Assembly: GCA_964446285.1 (NCBI GenBank) | Contig: CAYUNT010000091.1 | Location: forward strand, 1-17,520 | Reading direction: 5' to 3' | DNA length: 17,520 nucleotides | Source of the DNA: CAYUNT01 sp964446285 | GTDB lineage: Bacteria > Sumerlaeota > Sumerlaeia > SLMS01 > CAYUNT01 | Shown: positions 1 through 7,800 of the stretch, piece after piece | Layout of the letters: every line of letters starts with the position of its first letter | Numbering within the stretch: the stretch's first letter is position 1 | Notes under the pieces: generated by a model | The model's database searches: none | Told to the model about the DNA's origin: nothing | The model's input: only the letters and a program-made list of their open reading frames with translations | Position numbers and translations under genes: made by a program

Positions 1-850
<850 letters not shown>

Positions 851-948
851 AGAATATCCTGTCCATGCGGGCATCCCCCGTGGGAGATTGTTGCGCCCGC
901 AAATGGCGTTTTTATTGTGTTTTTGTTTGGGTATTGGATGCCGCCGAC

Positions 949-962
949 ACTCCCGAAGGAGC
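949..962 (-). other. UUCG tetraloop hairpin in rRNA leader
   Basis: On the minus strand CTCC, TTCG and GGAG form a 4-bp stem closed by a C(UUCG)G tetraloop, an exceptionally stable RNA cap. It sits about 100 nt upstream of the 16S 5' end and probably belongs to the leader or processing structure. The function is inferred. Confidence 0.4.
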
Positions 963-1056
963 GTCAGACGGGAACCTCGCGTCGTCCGCTTTTGCTGAAA
1001 CCGCTTTTGTCCGTTGCCGGACATCCGCGATTTCATGCGGACGGTGCTCTCTGCTC

Positions 1057-1071
1057 AGTTTTCAAAGAACA
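1057..1071 (-). promoter_or_regulatory. boxA-like rRNA antitermination element
   Basis: The minus strand reads TGTTCTTTGAAAACT, close to the boxA sequences found in 16S leaders of many bacteria (TGCTCTTTAACA in E. coli, GTTCTTTGAAAACT in many others). It lies about 207 nt upstream of the 16S 5' end and on the same strand, as expected for NusB/NusE loading. The boxA identity rests on sequence and position only. Confidence 0.65.
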
Positions 1072-1173
1072 GACGCCGTGAAACGATACTCAAACGGCGG
1101 ACCGCGTAATGCTTGGTCGCGTCCGATCCCTCTTGAGCATCTGCTACTTCAGATGTTGGGGATCACGCAGCCG

Positions 1174-1201
1174 CTTCTTGCAGGCCGTATGCCTGAAGAA
1201 G
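1174..1201 (-). other. Leader hairpin, CTTCTTGCAGGC / GCCTGAAGAAG
   Basis: CTTCTTGCAGGC (1174-1185) and GCCTGAAGAAG (1191-1201) are inverted, with one bulged G and a 5-nt loop. The resulting 11-bp stem lies between the candidate promoter and the boxA in the 16S leader. It may be a leader fold; its role is unknown. Confidence 0.45.
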
Positions 1202-1391
1202 AGGAAAGGCTCTCAGGGCTTTTCGCGCTACCGCGTCATCGGCGGCGCGGACTGCCCTAGTCTGCCTTGTTTCCTGCATCAACCGCCCTGCCCGAGTCAA
1301 GCGATTTTTTTCGCTTCTTGCTGAATTTTTTCCGGGCGGGCCGCAGGCTTCCGTTGCGCAGGCGTCTCAGCCCGCTTGCGCAAGGGCCGTC

Positions 1392-1420
1392 AACCTATGA
1401 AGAAGGGGGTTGCGCGTCAA
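1392..1420 (-). promoter_or_regulatory. Candidate rRNA promoter
   Basis: On the minus strand TTGACG (1420-1415) and TAGGTT (1397-1392) are separated by 17 nt, with AT-rich sequence upstream (about 1430-1475) resembling an UP element. A second, weaker possibility lies closer to the gene: TTGACT (1300-1295), preceded by A-tracts, or TTGATG (1282-1277) with TAGGGC 17 nt later. The -10 boxes are poor, so this call is tentative. Confidence 0.35.
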
Positions 1421-1720
1421 GAGAAAACGACAAGATTCTTTTAAGGCATCTATAATGCTGAATAATATAGAGTTACGGTGGATTTGTGCTATTGTTTCCA
1501 GGGAGGCAGTGCATTTTTTTTGCGATCTTTTTTGCCGTTTTACCCCCTTTCCCAACTCCCGGCCTTTTCGTCATTTGCCCTGCCCGATGGCTTCCCTCCA
1601 AGCCCGCCGCTCTTGATGGCACCCGGAATTTTATCCTTATTTAATCTAAATATGCCAAAGTCGCGTGCCATGCGTTCCGCCATAGGGTCACTAAAGCGGT
1701 TTCCCGGCTGAATGCACGCC

Positions 1721-1767
1721 AAGCCGAAAGGCTTCGCGCCACGAAAAAGCAGATTTTTCGCAGCGCG
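1721..1767 (-). terminator. Hairpin(s) after the metal-import operon, likely terminator
   Basis: Twelve bases after the permease 2 stop, CGCGC-CA-CGAAAAA (1735-1748) and TTTTTCG-CA-GCGCG (1754-1767) form an inverted repeat with a 5-nt loop. As minus-strand RNA the central TG/TG positions become U-G wobbles, giving a continuous 14-bp stem, whereas on the plus strand they are C-A mismatches. This favours a role in the operon's transcript. A second small stem AAGCC/GGCTT with a 4-nt loop follows at 1721-1734. There is no clear U-run, so it may be a 3'-end stabiliser or processing site instead of a classical intrinsic terminator. Confidence 0.5.
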
Positions 1768-1778
1768 CGGTGAAAACG

Positions 1779-3098
1779 CTACTCAGAATTCGCCTGTGGA
1801 ATGCGTTTGTGATGCGGGTCTTCACTGGGCGAACCTGTGGCCTGTTCCAGTGAGGCGCGCATCCCGGACGCCGTGACATGTTCGAGGCGTTCAGCCGCCT
1901 CGTGGACATGATCGGGGCGCTCGCCTACAGCGCTAACCAAAAAGGATTCCCAGAGGCGGTGCGTGCGGACAAGCGTGCGCGCCTCTGTTTCGCCGCGCGC
2001 GGTTAGGCGCCACCGCGTCCCCTCGCGCTGCAGACGCCCGCCGCGCTCAAGCCAGAAAAGCGCGATGCGGACAAGGAATCCCTGGCGCAGCGCCCGCTGG
2101 ATCGTCACGGCGCTTGGCGGCACGCGCTCTTCAGGGTCTATTTCCCGCAGGCGATAGAGAAATCCAAGAACGTCTTCGCGGACGATAGCCAGATTGGAAA
2201 GCAGACGGCGCGCGCCTCGCACGGCCACGCCCTGGCGAGGCGCAAATAAATACGCCGCCGTGAAAAACACGCCGGCCATCAAGCCCATCATACCCGACGT
2301 GCTTGTGTCCTCGAACCCGAACCAGACGGGCGCGGAGATGGCGGCGGCGTGGCCCGCAAAGGCGCTAAGGGCGGCCAAAACCACGCTCAGAACAAGCAAT
2401 ACGCCAAGGCGGTCCGTGAGCAGCCGCGCCGTGGCTGCCGGAACAATCAGCATCGCGATAACGAGAATGCTCCCGACGCTCTCGAACGCCGCGACGGTGG
2501 TCAGCGCGGTGACGATCATCAGGAGATAGTGCATCCAATCGGCGCGAATTCCGAGCGATATGGCGAGCGCCGGATCGAATGACGAGATTTTCAATTCTTT
2601 GTAAAACACAATCACAAACACGAGATTCACGAGCAATACCACGCCGTTTGTGAGGGCCGCACGCGGGATTTCGCGCCCGAGGATCAATACGGTGTCGAGC
2701 GGCGTGAGTTCAATCGCGCCATACAAAACGCAGCCCGGATCAAGGTCAACGTGGTCGGCGGCGCGGCGGATGAGAATGAGTCCGAGGGCGAAAAGGCTGG
2801 TAAAAATCACGCCCATCGCGGCGCTCTCCTCGACCTGCCCCACGCGATGAACGCCGTGAACAAGCAGCGCTGTGGCGGCGCCAGCCACGCACGCGCCAAC
2901 GAACATCGTCACACTGCCCCGGCTGCCCGTAAGCAAAAACGCAAGCGCGAGGCCGGGAAGAACAGCGTGGCTGATGGCATCGCCCATCATGCTCATTCGC
3001 CGCAAAACAAGCCACGCGCCTGGCAATGCGCATGCCATTGCGCTCAGCGCGCCGACGGCGGCAATCCACGAATCGACCCAAGTCCACTCGAATGTCAT
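1779..3098 (-). CDS. troD: Metal ABC transporter permease 2 with C-terminal DtxR/MntR-like domain (TroD-like)
   Basis: A 439-aa inner-membrane permease of the ABC-3 (Zn/Mn/Fe) family. Residues 1-290 hold about eight hydrophobic helices, including the family segment SMMGDAISHAVLPGLALAF (36-54) and ILVIAMLIVPAATARL (211-226). Residues about 305-375 look like a winged helix and 376-420 like the DtxR metal-binding and dimerisation domain. Its likely ligands are H380, E384, H399, E403, E406 and H407; Glu at the DtxR Cys102 position resembles MntR. The ATG at 3098 is chosen because it overlaps the permease 1 stop by 4 nt (ATGA), has GAGG 7 nt upstream, and gives the usual permease N-terminus; the frame stays open for 90 more codons with unrelated composition. 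It is the last gene of the operon. The symbol is by analogy with troABCD; the metal is not proven. Confidence 0.9.
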   Translation of the reverse strand: MTFEWTWVDSWIAAVGALSAMACALPGAWLVLRRMSMMGDAISHAVLPGLALAFLLTGSRGSVTMFVGACVAGAATALLVHGVHRVGQVEESAAMGVIFTSLFALGLILIRRAADHVDLDPGCVLYGAIELTPLDTVLILGREIPRAALTNGVVLLVNLVFVIVFYKELKISSFDPALAISLGIRADWMHYLLMIVTALTTVAAFESVGSILVIAMLIVPAATARLLTDRLGVLLVLSVVLAALSAFAGHAAAISAPVWFGFEDTSTSGMMGLMAGVFFTAAYLFAPRQGVAVRGARRLLSNLAIVREDVLGFLYRLREIDPEERVPPSAVTIQRALRQGFLVRIALFWLERGGRLQREGTRWRLTARGETEARTLVRTHRLWESFLVSAVGERPDHVHEAAERLEHVTASGMRASLEQATGSPSEDPHHKRIPQANSE

Positions 3099-4702
3099 GG
3101 GCGCGCCTCGTTTGCAGAGGAGGGTGAAATGGGCGCCGCAACAAGCGCGTGCGGACTGGGCGGCATTTCTTTTGCCATCTTCATTTTCGTTTCTTTCGCG
3201 CCTTTCGTGGTGAATGTCATCTTCTCTGCATCCGCGGATTCCTTTTCCGCTAAAAGGATTTCCAGGCGGCGTATAAGTTCCGGATCGAGGACATGCTCGA
3301 TGCGGTCGGCGCTTGTTTCCACGTGGCTCGGGGCGATGTCCGCATGTGTAATGAGGTAAATTTCCCACAGACGGTGGTTGCGGACGACGGCGCGCGCCTC
3401 GCGCAATCCTTCGGCAGTCAGGCGGAAGCGATTTTCGTCATGCGCAATAAACCCGGCCGCAATGGCGTGGCTGAGCGCGCGATGCAACGCCCGCGGACGC
3501 CAGGATCGCGCGCCCAGCAATTCGTGAAATGCCACGCCTTTTTGCGCCGCGCGTTCTTCGGAGGATCCTTCGGTTTGAGCAGCGATTTCGGCCGCTTCGA
3601 GCAGCTCGCGCAAGAGGTGCTGGCGCGCCACCAGCGCCGAGAGCCGCGCGTGTTCGAGTGTCCGGCGAATCAGACCGCGCGCCGGGCCAATCAGCAGGCT
3701 AATGAAAAACACAATCGCCGCCGCCAAAACGATCACGGCCCCGGCGGGAAGGCGTTCGAAGAGCGCGCTCGCAGCCGATCCGAAAAACGCGCTCACGCCG
3801 CCAAGCAGCGCGGACGTCGCGAGCATCCGCCGCAGGTTGTTCGTCCAAAACCGTGCCGCCGCCGCAGGAATCACAAGCATTGCGACGACAAGAATGAGTC
3901 CGACGGCCTGCAGGCCAATCACCGTGACGCCAACGACGAGCAGCATCATCAGAAGATCGAGCGCGAATACGGGCCATCCCTGCGCGGCGGCGAAATTCTG
4001 ATCGAAGCAGATCATTGCGAATTCCTTGAAAAACAACACACAGACAAACGCCGCCGCCGCCGCTGAAATGGCGATGAGCAGCGCATCGGAATAAAGCATC
4101 GACGAAGTCTTGCCGTAGATAAACGAGTTGAGACCGGCGGAATGGCCGCTTTCCATGCGCGAGGCCATCGTGAGCAAAGCGATGCCCGCGCCAAAGAAAA
4201 CGCTCAGGACAATGCCTAGCGCGGCGTCGTCGGCCAGGCGCGTTCCCTTGCGAATTGCTCCGACGGCAAGAATGCCAAGCACAGCGAAAATCGCCGCGCC
4301 AGCAAGCAATCCGACGAGATTGCGCCCCGCCCCCCCGAGTGCGATCATCGCCATAAATGCCAGCACAACGCCGGGCAGTGTGGCGTGGCTGAGCGCGTCG
4401 CTTAGGAGCGAACGCTTGCGCAGAAGGAGAAACGTCCCGACCAGACCGGCCGCAATTCCAAGGAAGGTGGCGCCAATGATGACCACGCGTGTGTTGTAAT
4501 CGCGCAGCGTCATCACGCGCCATAACTCCGGCCAGAAGCCTGACACGAGGTTTTGCGCGGCGGAGGCGCTCTCCGATGGGGCATTGTCCAAAGACGCGCC
4601 CAGGGCCACTCCTCCAAGAATAAAAAATAACGCTCCCCCCATCGCCAATGTGCACGTCCTCACATATCCTATATGCAACATAGGTATTTTCATAATAGGC
4701 AT
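3095..4702 (-). CDS. troC: Metal ABC transporter permease 1 with C-terminal DtxR/MntR-like domain (TroC-like)
   Basis: A 535-aa ABC-3 family permease. An N-terminal hydrophobic segment (15-36) precedes the core permease (about 68-340), with LLSDALSHATLPGVVLAF (99-116) and LVVAMLVIPAAAARF (271-285). Residues about 360-430 form a winged-helix-like part and 431-485 a DtxR-type metal-binding part, with H443, E447, E462, D466, E469 and H470 as candidate ligands. The last ~45 residues (from 495) look like a translated dispersed repeat plus disordered tail (see the repeat at 3167-3220). The ATG at 4702 overlaps the ATPase TAA by one base (TAATG) and has GGAG just upstream. With permease 2 it would form the heterodimeric membrane channel, fed by the TroA-like protein and driven by the ATPase. 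Most permeases of this family are near 280-300 aa, so the extension is real added sequence. Confidence 0.9.
   Translation of the reverse strand: MPIMKIPMLHIGYVRTCTLAMGGALFFILGGVALGASLDNAPSESASAAQNLVSGFWPELWRVMTLRDYNTRVVIIGATFLGIAAGLVGTFLLLRKRSLLSDALSHATLPGVVLAFMAMIALGGAGRNLVGLLAGAAIFAVLGILAVGAIRKGTRLADDAALGIVLSVFFGAGIALLTMASRMESGHSAGLNSFIYGKTSSMLYSDALLIAISAAAAAFVCVLFFKEFAMICFDQNFAAAQGWPVFALDLLMMLLVVGVTVIGLQAVGLILVVAMLVIPAAAARFWTNNLRRMLATSALLGGVSAFFGSAASALFERLPAGAVIVLAAAIVFFISLLIGPARGLIRRTLEHARLSALVARQHLLRELLEAAEIAAQTEGSSEERAAQKGVAFHELLGARSWRPRALHRALSHAIAAGFIAHDENRFRLTAEGLREARAVVRNHRLWEIYLITHADIAPSHVETSADRIEHVLDPELIRRLEILLAEKESADAEKMTFTTKGAKETKMKMAKEMPPSPHALVAAPISPSSANEARP
3167..3220 (-). repeat. 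TTCACCAC-type dispersed repeat arm inside the permease 1 tail
   Basis: On the minus strand the codons for residues 495-512 of permease 1 contain TTCACCACGAAAGGCGCG and a purine-rich continuation with AACGAAA steps. This resembles the other TTCACC-led repeats in the window (16185-16270; weaker at 11749-11824). The encoded peptide FTTKGAKETK has the look of translated intergenic repeats seen in other genomes (from general knowledge). Only one arm is present here, with no inverted partner nearby. Confidence 0.55.
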
Positions 4703-5592
4703 TATCTCCGCGCCAGGGCGTCCGCTGCCTGGTCGAGCAGCGTCAGCTTGCCGCCAAACGTCTTGCGCAGGTTCTCGGGTGTAAAAACCTCTGCCGTCGG
4801 ACCGTGCGCCACCACGCGCATGTTCAGAAGAATTACATGATCGAAATACGATGGCACAGTCTGCAAATCGTGGTGAACGACCAGGACGGTCTTCCCACTG
4901 TGCTTGAGTTCCTTGAGCAACGCGATGATCGCGGCTTCGGTGGCGGCGTCCACGCCCGCAAAGGGTTCGTCCATGAAGAAAATGCGCGCGTCCTGCACGA
5001 GCGCCCGCGCCAGAAACACGCGCTGCTGCTGGCCACCCGAGAGCTGGCTGATCTGGCGCGAGGCGTATGGGGCCATGCCGACTTTTTCAAGCGCCGCGAG
5101 GGCCGCCGCGCGATGCCGCCGCGCCACGGGCCGGAACCATCCGATGCTCCTGTAGAGGCCCATCGCGGCCACATCGAGCGCGCTCACGGGGAAGTCCCAG
5201 TCCACGCTCTCGCGCTGCGGCACATAGCCCACGAGTGCGCGTTGTTCTTCATACGGCTTTCCGTATATATGAACAATGCCAGATGCGCGCGGAGTCAGCC
5301 CGAGAGCCGCCTTGATGAGCGTGCTTTTGCCCGCGCCGTTCGGACCAACGATCCCGACAAGTTTTCCTTCCGGCACGTCCAGGTCCACATCCCACAACAC
5401 AGGGCGGCGCTGATAAGCGACGGTCATGTCATGGATCGAAAGCGGCGCGGCGGACGAATGTTCTTCGCCGTGCGAAACGGCGTGCACGGGCAGCGACGGT
5501 TCGCCATGTGGAGTTGCGCCGCCTGGCACTTGAGCCTGCGCAGATTTCCCGCTGGCAGGCTGATTATTGCGAGAATCCATTTCGCCGTTCAT
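4702..5592 (-). CDS. troB: Metal ABC transporter ATP-binding protein (TroB/ZnuC/MntB-like)
   Basis: A 296-aa nucleotide-binding subunit that powers metal import at the cytoplasmic face. Walker A GPNGAGKST is at 83-91, the Q-loop Gln at 126, the signature LSGGQQQR at 184-191, Walker B IFFMDEP at 204-210 with catalytic E209, and the switch His at 240/241. The ABC fold begins near residue 51, so the first ~48 residues are an extension containing several His and Glu (H29, H37, H41, H45). Most ZnuC/TroB proteins lack it. The ATG at 5592 overlaps the binding-protein stop by 4 nt (ATGA) and has AAAGGAA about 6 nt upstream. The gene sits between the binding protein and permease 1, which fixes its role; the exact metal (Mn, Zn or Fe) is not determined. 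Confidence 0.95.
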   Translation of the reverse strand: MNGEMDSRNNQPASGKSAQAQVPGGATPHGEPSLPVHAVSHGEEHSSAAPLSIHDMTVAYQRRPVLWDVDLDVPEGKLVGIVGPNGAGKSTLIKAALGLTPRASGIVHIYGKPYEEQRALVGYVPQRESVDWDFPVSALDVAAMGLYRSIGWFRPVARRHRAAALAALEKVGMAPYASRQISQLSGGQQQRVFLARALVQDARIFFMDEPFAGVDAATEAAIIALLKELKHSGKTVLVVHHDLQTVPSYFDHVILLNMRVVAHGPTAEVFTPENLRKTFGGKLTLLDQAADALARR

Positions 5593-6689
5593 CGCGATTC
5601 CTTTCGTTCCGAGGCCGTATTTGCATTTTTGGCGGGCGCGGCGAGAAGCCCTTTCATTCCGCGTTCCGGCGCATTGCCGCCGAGCGCCCGCGTGATCGTC
5701 GTCACGTTGTGGTCAATCATGCCGATGTAGGTGCCTTCATAGGTTCCGGCGGCGCCCATCGCATCAGAAAACAGCGACCCGCCGATGCGCAGCGACCGCC
5801 CGCGCGCCCCCACGCCTTCGATGAGCGCCTTGACGTTTTTGTCGGACACGCTTGTTTCCACAAAGATCGCTGGAACGCCGCGCGCCACAATCAAATCCAC
5901 CAGGCGGTTCACATCGCGCAGTCCCGCCTCGGATTCCGTGGAAAGACCTTGAATTCCGCGCACCTCGATTCCGTAGGCGCGGCCGAAATACGAAAAGGCG
6001 TCATGCGCCGTGATAATAAGCCGTTGCGAAGCGGGAATCGACGCGATGCAGCGGCGCGCGTAGTCGTCGAGCACCTTCAATTCCACCAAATATGCCTCGC
6101 TGTTTTTGTGGTAAAGCGCGGCATTGGGCGGATCGAAATCGCACAGCGCGTCCGTGGCATGGCGCGTGGCCATCGTCCAGCCCGAGACGTCCATCCAGAC
6201 GTGCGGATCGGGATGCCCGCCCGCCCCCTCGCGCGCCAGGAGCCAGTCGCGCGCAATTGCGCCCGTGACGGCGAATGCGGGGCGGCGGCGTCCCACCTTT
6301 TCCAGCAGGCCCGTCATGCGCCCTTCGAGCATTTGCCCCGAATAAAACACAATATCCGCATCGAGAAGACGGGCCACATCGCGGCGCGTTGGCGCGTAGA
6401 GATGCGGGTCCACGCCCGGCCCCATCAGCGCGCGCAATTGCGCCTTATCGCCCGCAACGACACGCACGATGTCCGCCACCATGCCGACCGTGGCCACGGC
6501 TTTGTATGGATATTCGCCGTGGAATTGGGCACAGGATTGCGCCTGTGCGCTCGGCGGAACCGCCGCGAGAAAAATGGCAAGGGAGAGGACAACCGCCGCA
6601 AGTATCCGCGAGGGCGCGATTTTCGGCGCGGAAGCAGGAACTGAGAAGAAGGTTAAAATCATCCGCGTCTTGTTACAAGCGCTCGTCAT
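5589..6689 (-). CDS. troA: Metal-binding periplasmic/lipid-free substrate-binding protein, TroA/ZnuA family
   Basis: A 366-aa cluster A-I solute-binding protein that captures the metal outside the inner membrane. Residues 1-50 are a long signal region: a basic start, a hydrophobic stretch ILAAVVLSLAIFLAAV (29-44) and a likely signal peptidase I site after AQA (50). The four expected ligands are visible: H96 (GVDPH), H163 (DPHVW), H229 (ITAHDAFSYFG) and D309 (LFSDAMG). His at the third site is TroA/ZnuA-type; PsaA/MntC-type proteins have Glu there. There is no long His-rich loop, only GGHPDPH, so a dedicated high-affinity zinc chaperone loop is absent. GAGGAAGGAA ends one base before the ATG at 6689 and supports that start; a later Met11 is possible. 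It is the first gene of the four-gene operon and diverges from the CBM9-like gene. Confidence 0.93.
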   Translation of the reverse strand: MTSACNKTRMILTFFSVPASAPKIAPSRILAAVVLSLAIFLAAVPPSAQAQSCAQFHGEYPYKAVATVGMVADIVRVVAGDKAQLRALMGPGVDPHLYAPTRRDVARLLDADIVFYSGQMLEGRMTGLLEKVGRRRPAFAVTGAIARDWLLAREGAGGHPDPHVWMDVSGWTMATRHATDALCDFDPPNAALYHKNSEAYLVELKVLDDYARRCIASIPASQRLIITAHDAFSYFGRAYGIEVRGIQGLSTESEAGLRDVNRLVDLIVARGVPAIFVETSVSDKNVKALIEGVGARGRSLRIGGSLFSDAMGAAGTYEGTYIGMIDHNVTTITRALGGNAPERGMKGLLAAPAKNANTASERKESR

Positions 6690-7023
6690 GTTCCTTCCTC
6701 ATCCACTTTCGATTATTATTGGCAATCCCCAGGAACATTTGCCCGGATGCCCTAATATCTCAATTTCGCTCCGTCCCTTGCACGCCGTCGCAGTTCTCAG
6801 CGTAAATCATTCCAGAGAGAATGCAAGTCCGCTGATGGCACATTTATTACGATGGATGCTGGACTCTCGCGGCAAATAACACATTGCCGCCTCATACCTT
6901 CCGCGCCACCTCCGATAATGGACTTGCGCGCTGGGGCAGTCATGGATTCCGTCTTGGAAGCGGCGCGGCATCCCTCCGCGAAGGCTGCGCCCAATTCTTC
7001 GATCAGAGAACGAAGAGAACGAC
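6690..7023 (+). promoter_or_regulatory. Divergent intergenic region with a weak inverted repeat
   Basis: This 334-bp gap separates the metal operon (leftward) from the CBM9-like gene (rightward) and must carry both promoters. I could not pick a convincing -35/-10 pair for either. Two inverted repeats stand out: GGCAA (6721-6725) with TTGCC (6739-6743), ending 32 bp upstream of the troA-like start, and CATTC (6808-6812) with GAATG (6819-6823). The first is in an operator-like position for a metalloregulator, but its arms are short. No gene is supported here. Confidence 0.35.
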
Positions 7024-7710
7024 ATGAATCCCAATGCGCTTCCCGAATATCGGTGCCTGTTCACTGAAATCGCGCCCGAGAAACTGACGATCGATCCGGC
7101 CGCGGCACCATGGCGCGACTCGACGCCAATCCATCCGTTTTTGCGCGCCGAAGACGGTCTGCCTCCGCGCCAATCGACTACAGCGCGCGCCGTCTGGAGC
7201 CGCGACGCACTCCACGTGCTCTTCGATTGCGAAGACGATCATATCTGGGGCAATTTCCAGCGCCACAACGACCCCATTTTCGATGAAGAAGTGGTCGAGG
7301 TGTTTCTCGATCCCGAGGGGCGGCGTTCGCGCTATTGGGAGTTCGAAATCAGCCCACGCTCGGTGCTTTTCGCGGCGGAAATCGCCAATGACGGCGCTAC
7401 GCCCCCAGGAGTTCGCATCCTGCGCCATCTGCCTGTGGACACGCTCGGCGGACGCGCCGAAGTCGATGGGCGCATCGCCAATCCCGCCGCGCCCGACCGC
7501 CGCTGGCGCGCGCTTTTGTCGATCCCCTTCGCCCTGATCGAGCGCCCCGCCCCGCCCCGCCCGGGCGATGTCTGGCGCGTAAATTTTTTCCGCATTGACC
7601 GCCCCCCCGCGCCGCATCCGGGCGAATTCACATGCTGGTCGCCCACGTTCTCGAATCCGGCATATTTTCACTATCCGGCATATTTCGGCTCACTTATATT
7701 TGCAAAATAG
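7024..7710 (+). CDS. Carbohydrate-binding family 9-like (CBM9-like) protein
   Basis: A 228-aa protein that matches the general pattern of CBM9-like/DOMON-related sugar-binding beta-sandwich domains. A strand pattern with ARAVWSRDALHVLFDCEDD (54-72) precedes the acidic DPIFDEEVVEVFLDP (83-97). WEFEISP follows at 105-111, then WRVNFFRID (184-192) and a C-terminal CWSPTF...FHYPAYFG (204-222). I see no signal peptide or membrane segment, so it is probably cytoplasmic, unlike most secreted CBM9 modules. It lies 90 bp upstream of, and on the same strand as, the GH57 gene, suggesting a shared role in handling glucan. The start at 7024 has only a weak GAAGAGAA leader. No catalytic residues can be named; binding is inferred from family resemblance. 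Confidence 0.75.
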   Translation: MNPNALPEYRCLFTEIAPEKLTIDPAAAPWRDSTPIHPFLRAEDGLPPRQSTTARAVWSRDALHVLFDCEDDHIWGNFQRHNDPIFDEEVVEVFLDPEGRRSRYWEFEISPRSVLFAAEIANDGATPPGVRILRHLPVDTLGGRAEVDGRIANPAAPDRRWRALLSIPFALIERPAPPRPGDVWRVNFFRIDRPPAPHPGEFTCWSPTFSNPAYFHYPAYFGSLIFAK

Positions 7711-7800
7711 GCGGTCTTTCCTTGCCTCGGAGGCGCTTGCGCCCGATGCTTTTGGTTTGGGGCCGCGCCGCCCTCATTCCACGCAGTTCAGGTCATAGAA

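Larger units (their letters stand above)
851..1734 (-). other. rRNA leader and upstream spacer (no gene)
   Basis: This stretch between the 16S 5' end and the tail of the metal operon has no convincing coding sequence on either strand. Read on the minus strand it holds, in order towards the 16S, an AT-rich block (about 1430-1540), a candidate promoter (1392-1420), a bulged hairpin (1174-1201), a boxA-like element (1057-1071) and a small C(UUCG)G-capped hairpin (about 949-962). This layout suits a long 16S leader transcript of about 540 nt. I see nothing further to call between 1541 and 1720. Confidence 0.6.

Noticed and set aside
1540..1722. Short minus-strand open frame of 60 codons between the metal operon and the rRNA promoter
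   Set aside because: It has no ribosome-binding site, no recognisable motif and lies in the rRNA upstream spacer; composition alone does not support a gene.
3099..3368. 90-residue upstream extension of permease 2
   Set aside because: It would overlap the end of permease 1 by over 270 nt; the overlapping ATGA start at 3098 with GAGG upstream fits operon practice and family length.
3293..4066. Long plus-strand open frame (257 codons) opposite permease 1
   Set aside because: Shadow of the permease coding strand; the minus-strand protein has clear family motifs and this one is rich in Arg and His with none.
5508..6644. 378-codon plus-strand open frame
   Set aside because: Antisense shadow of the metal-binding protein, which has a signal peptide, all four metal ligands and a good ribosome-binding site.
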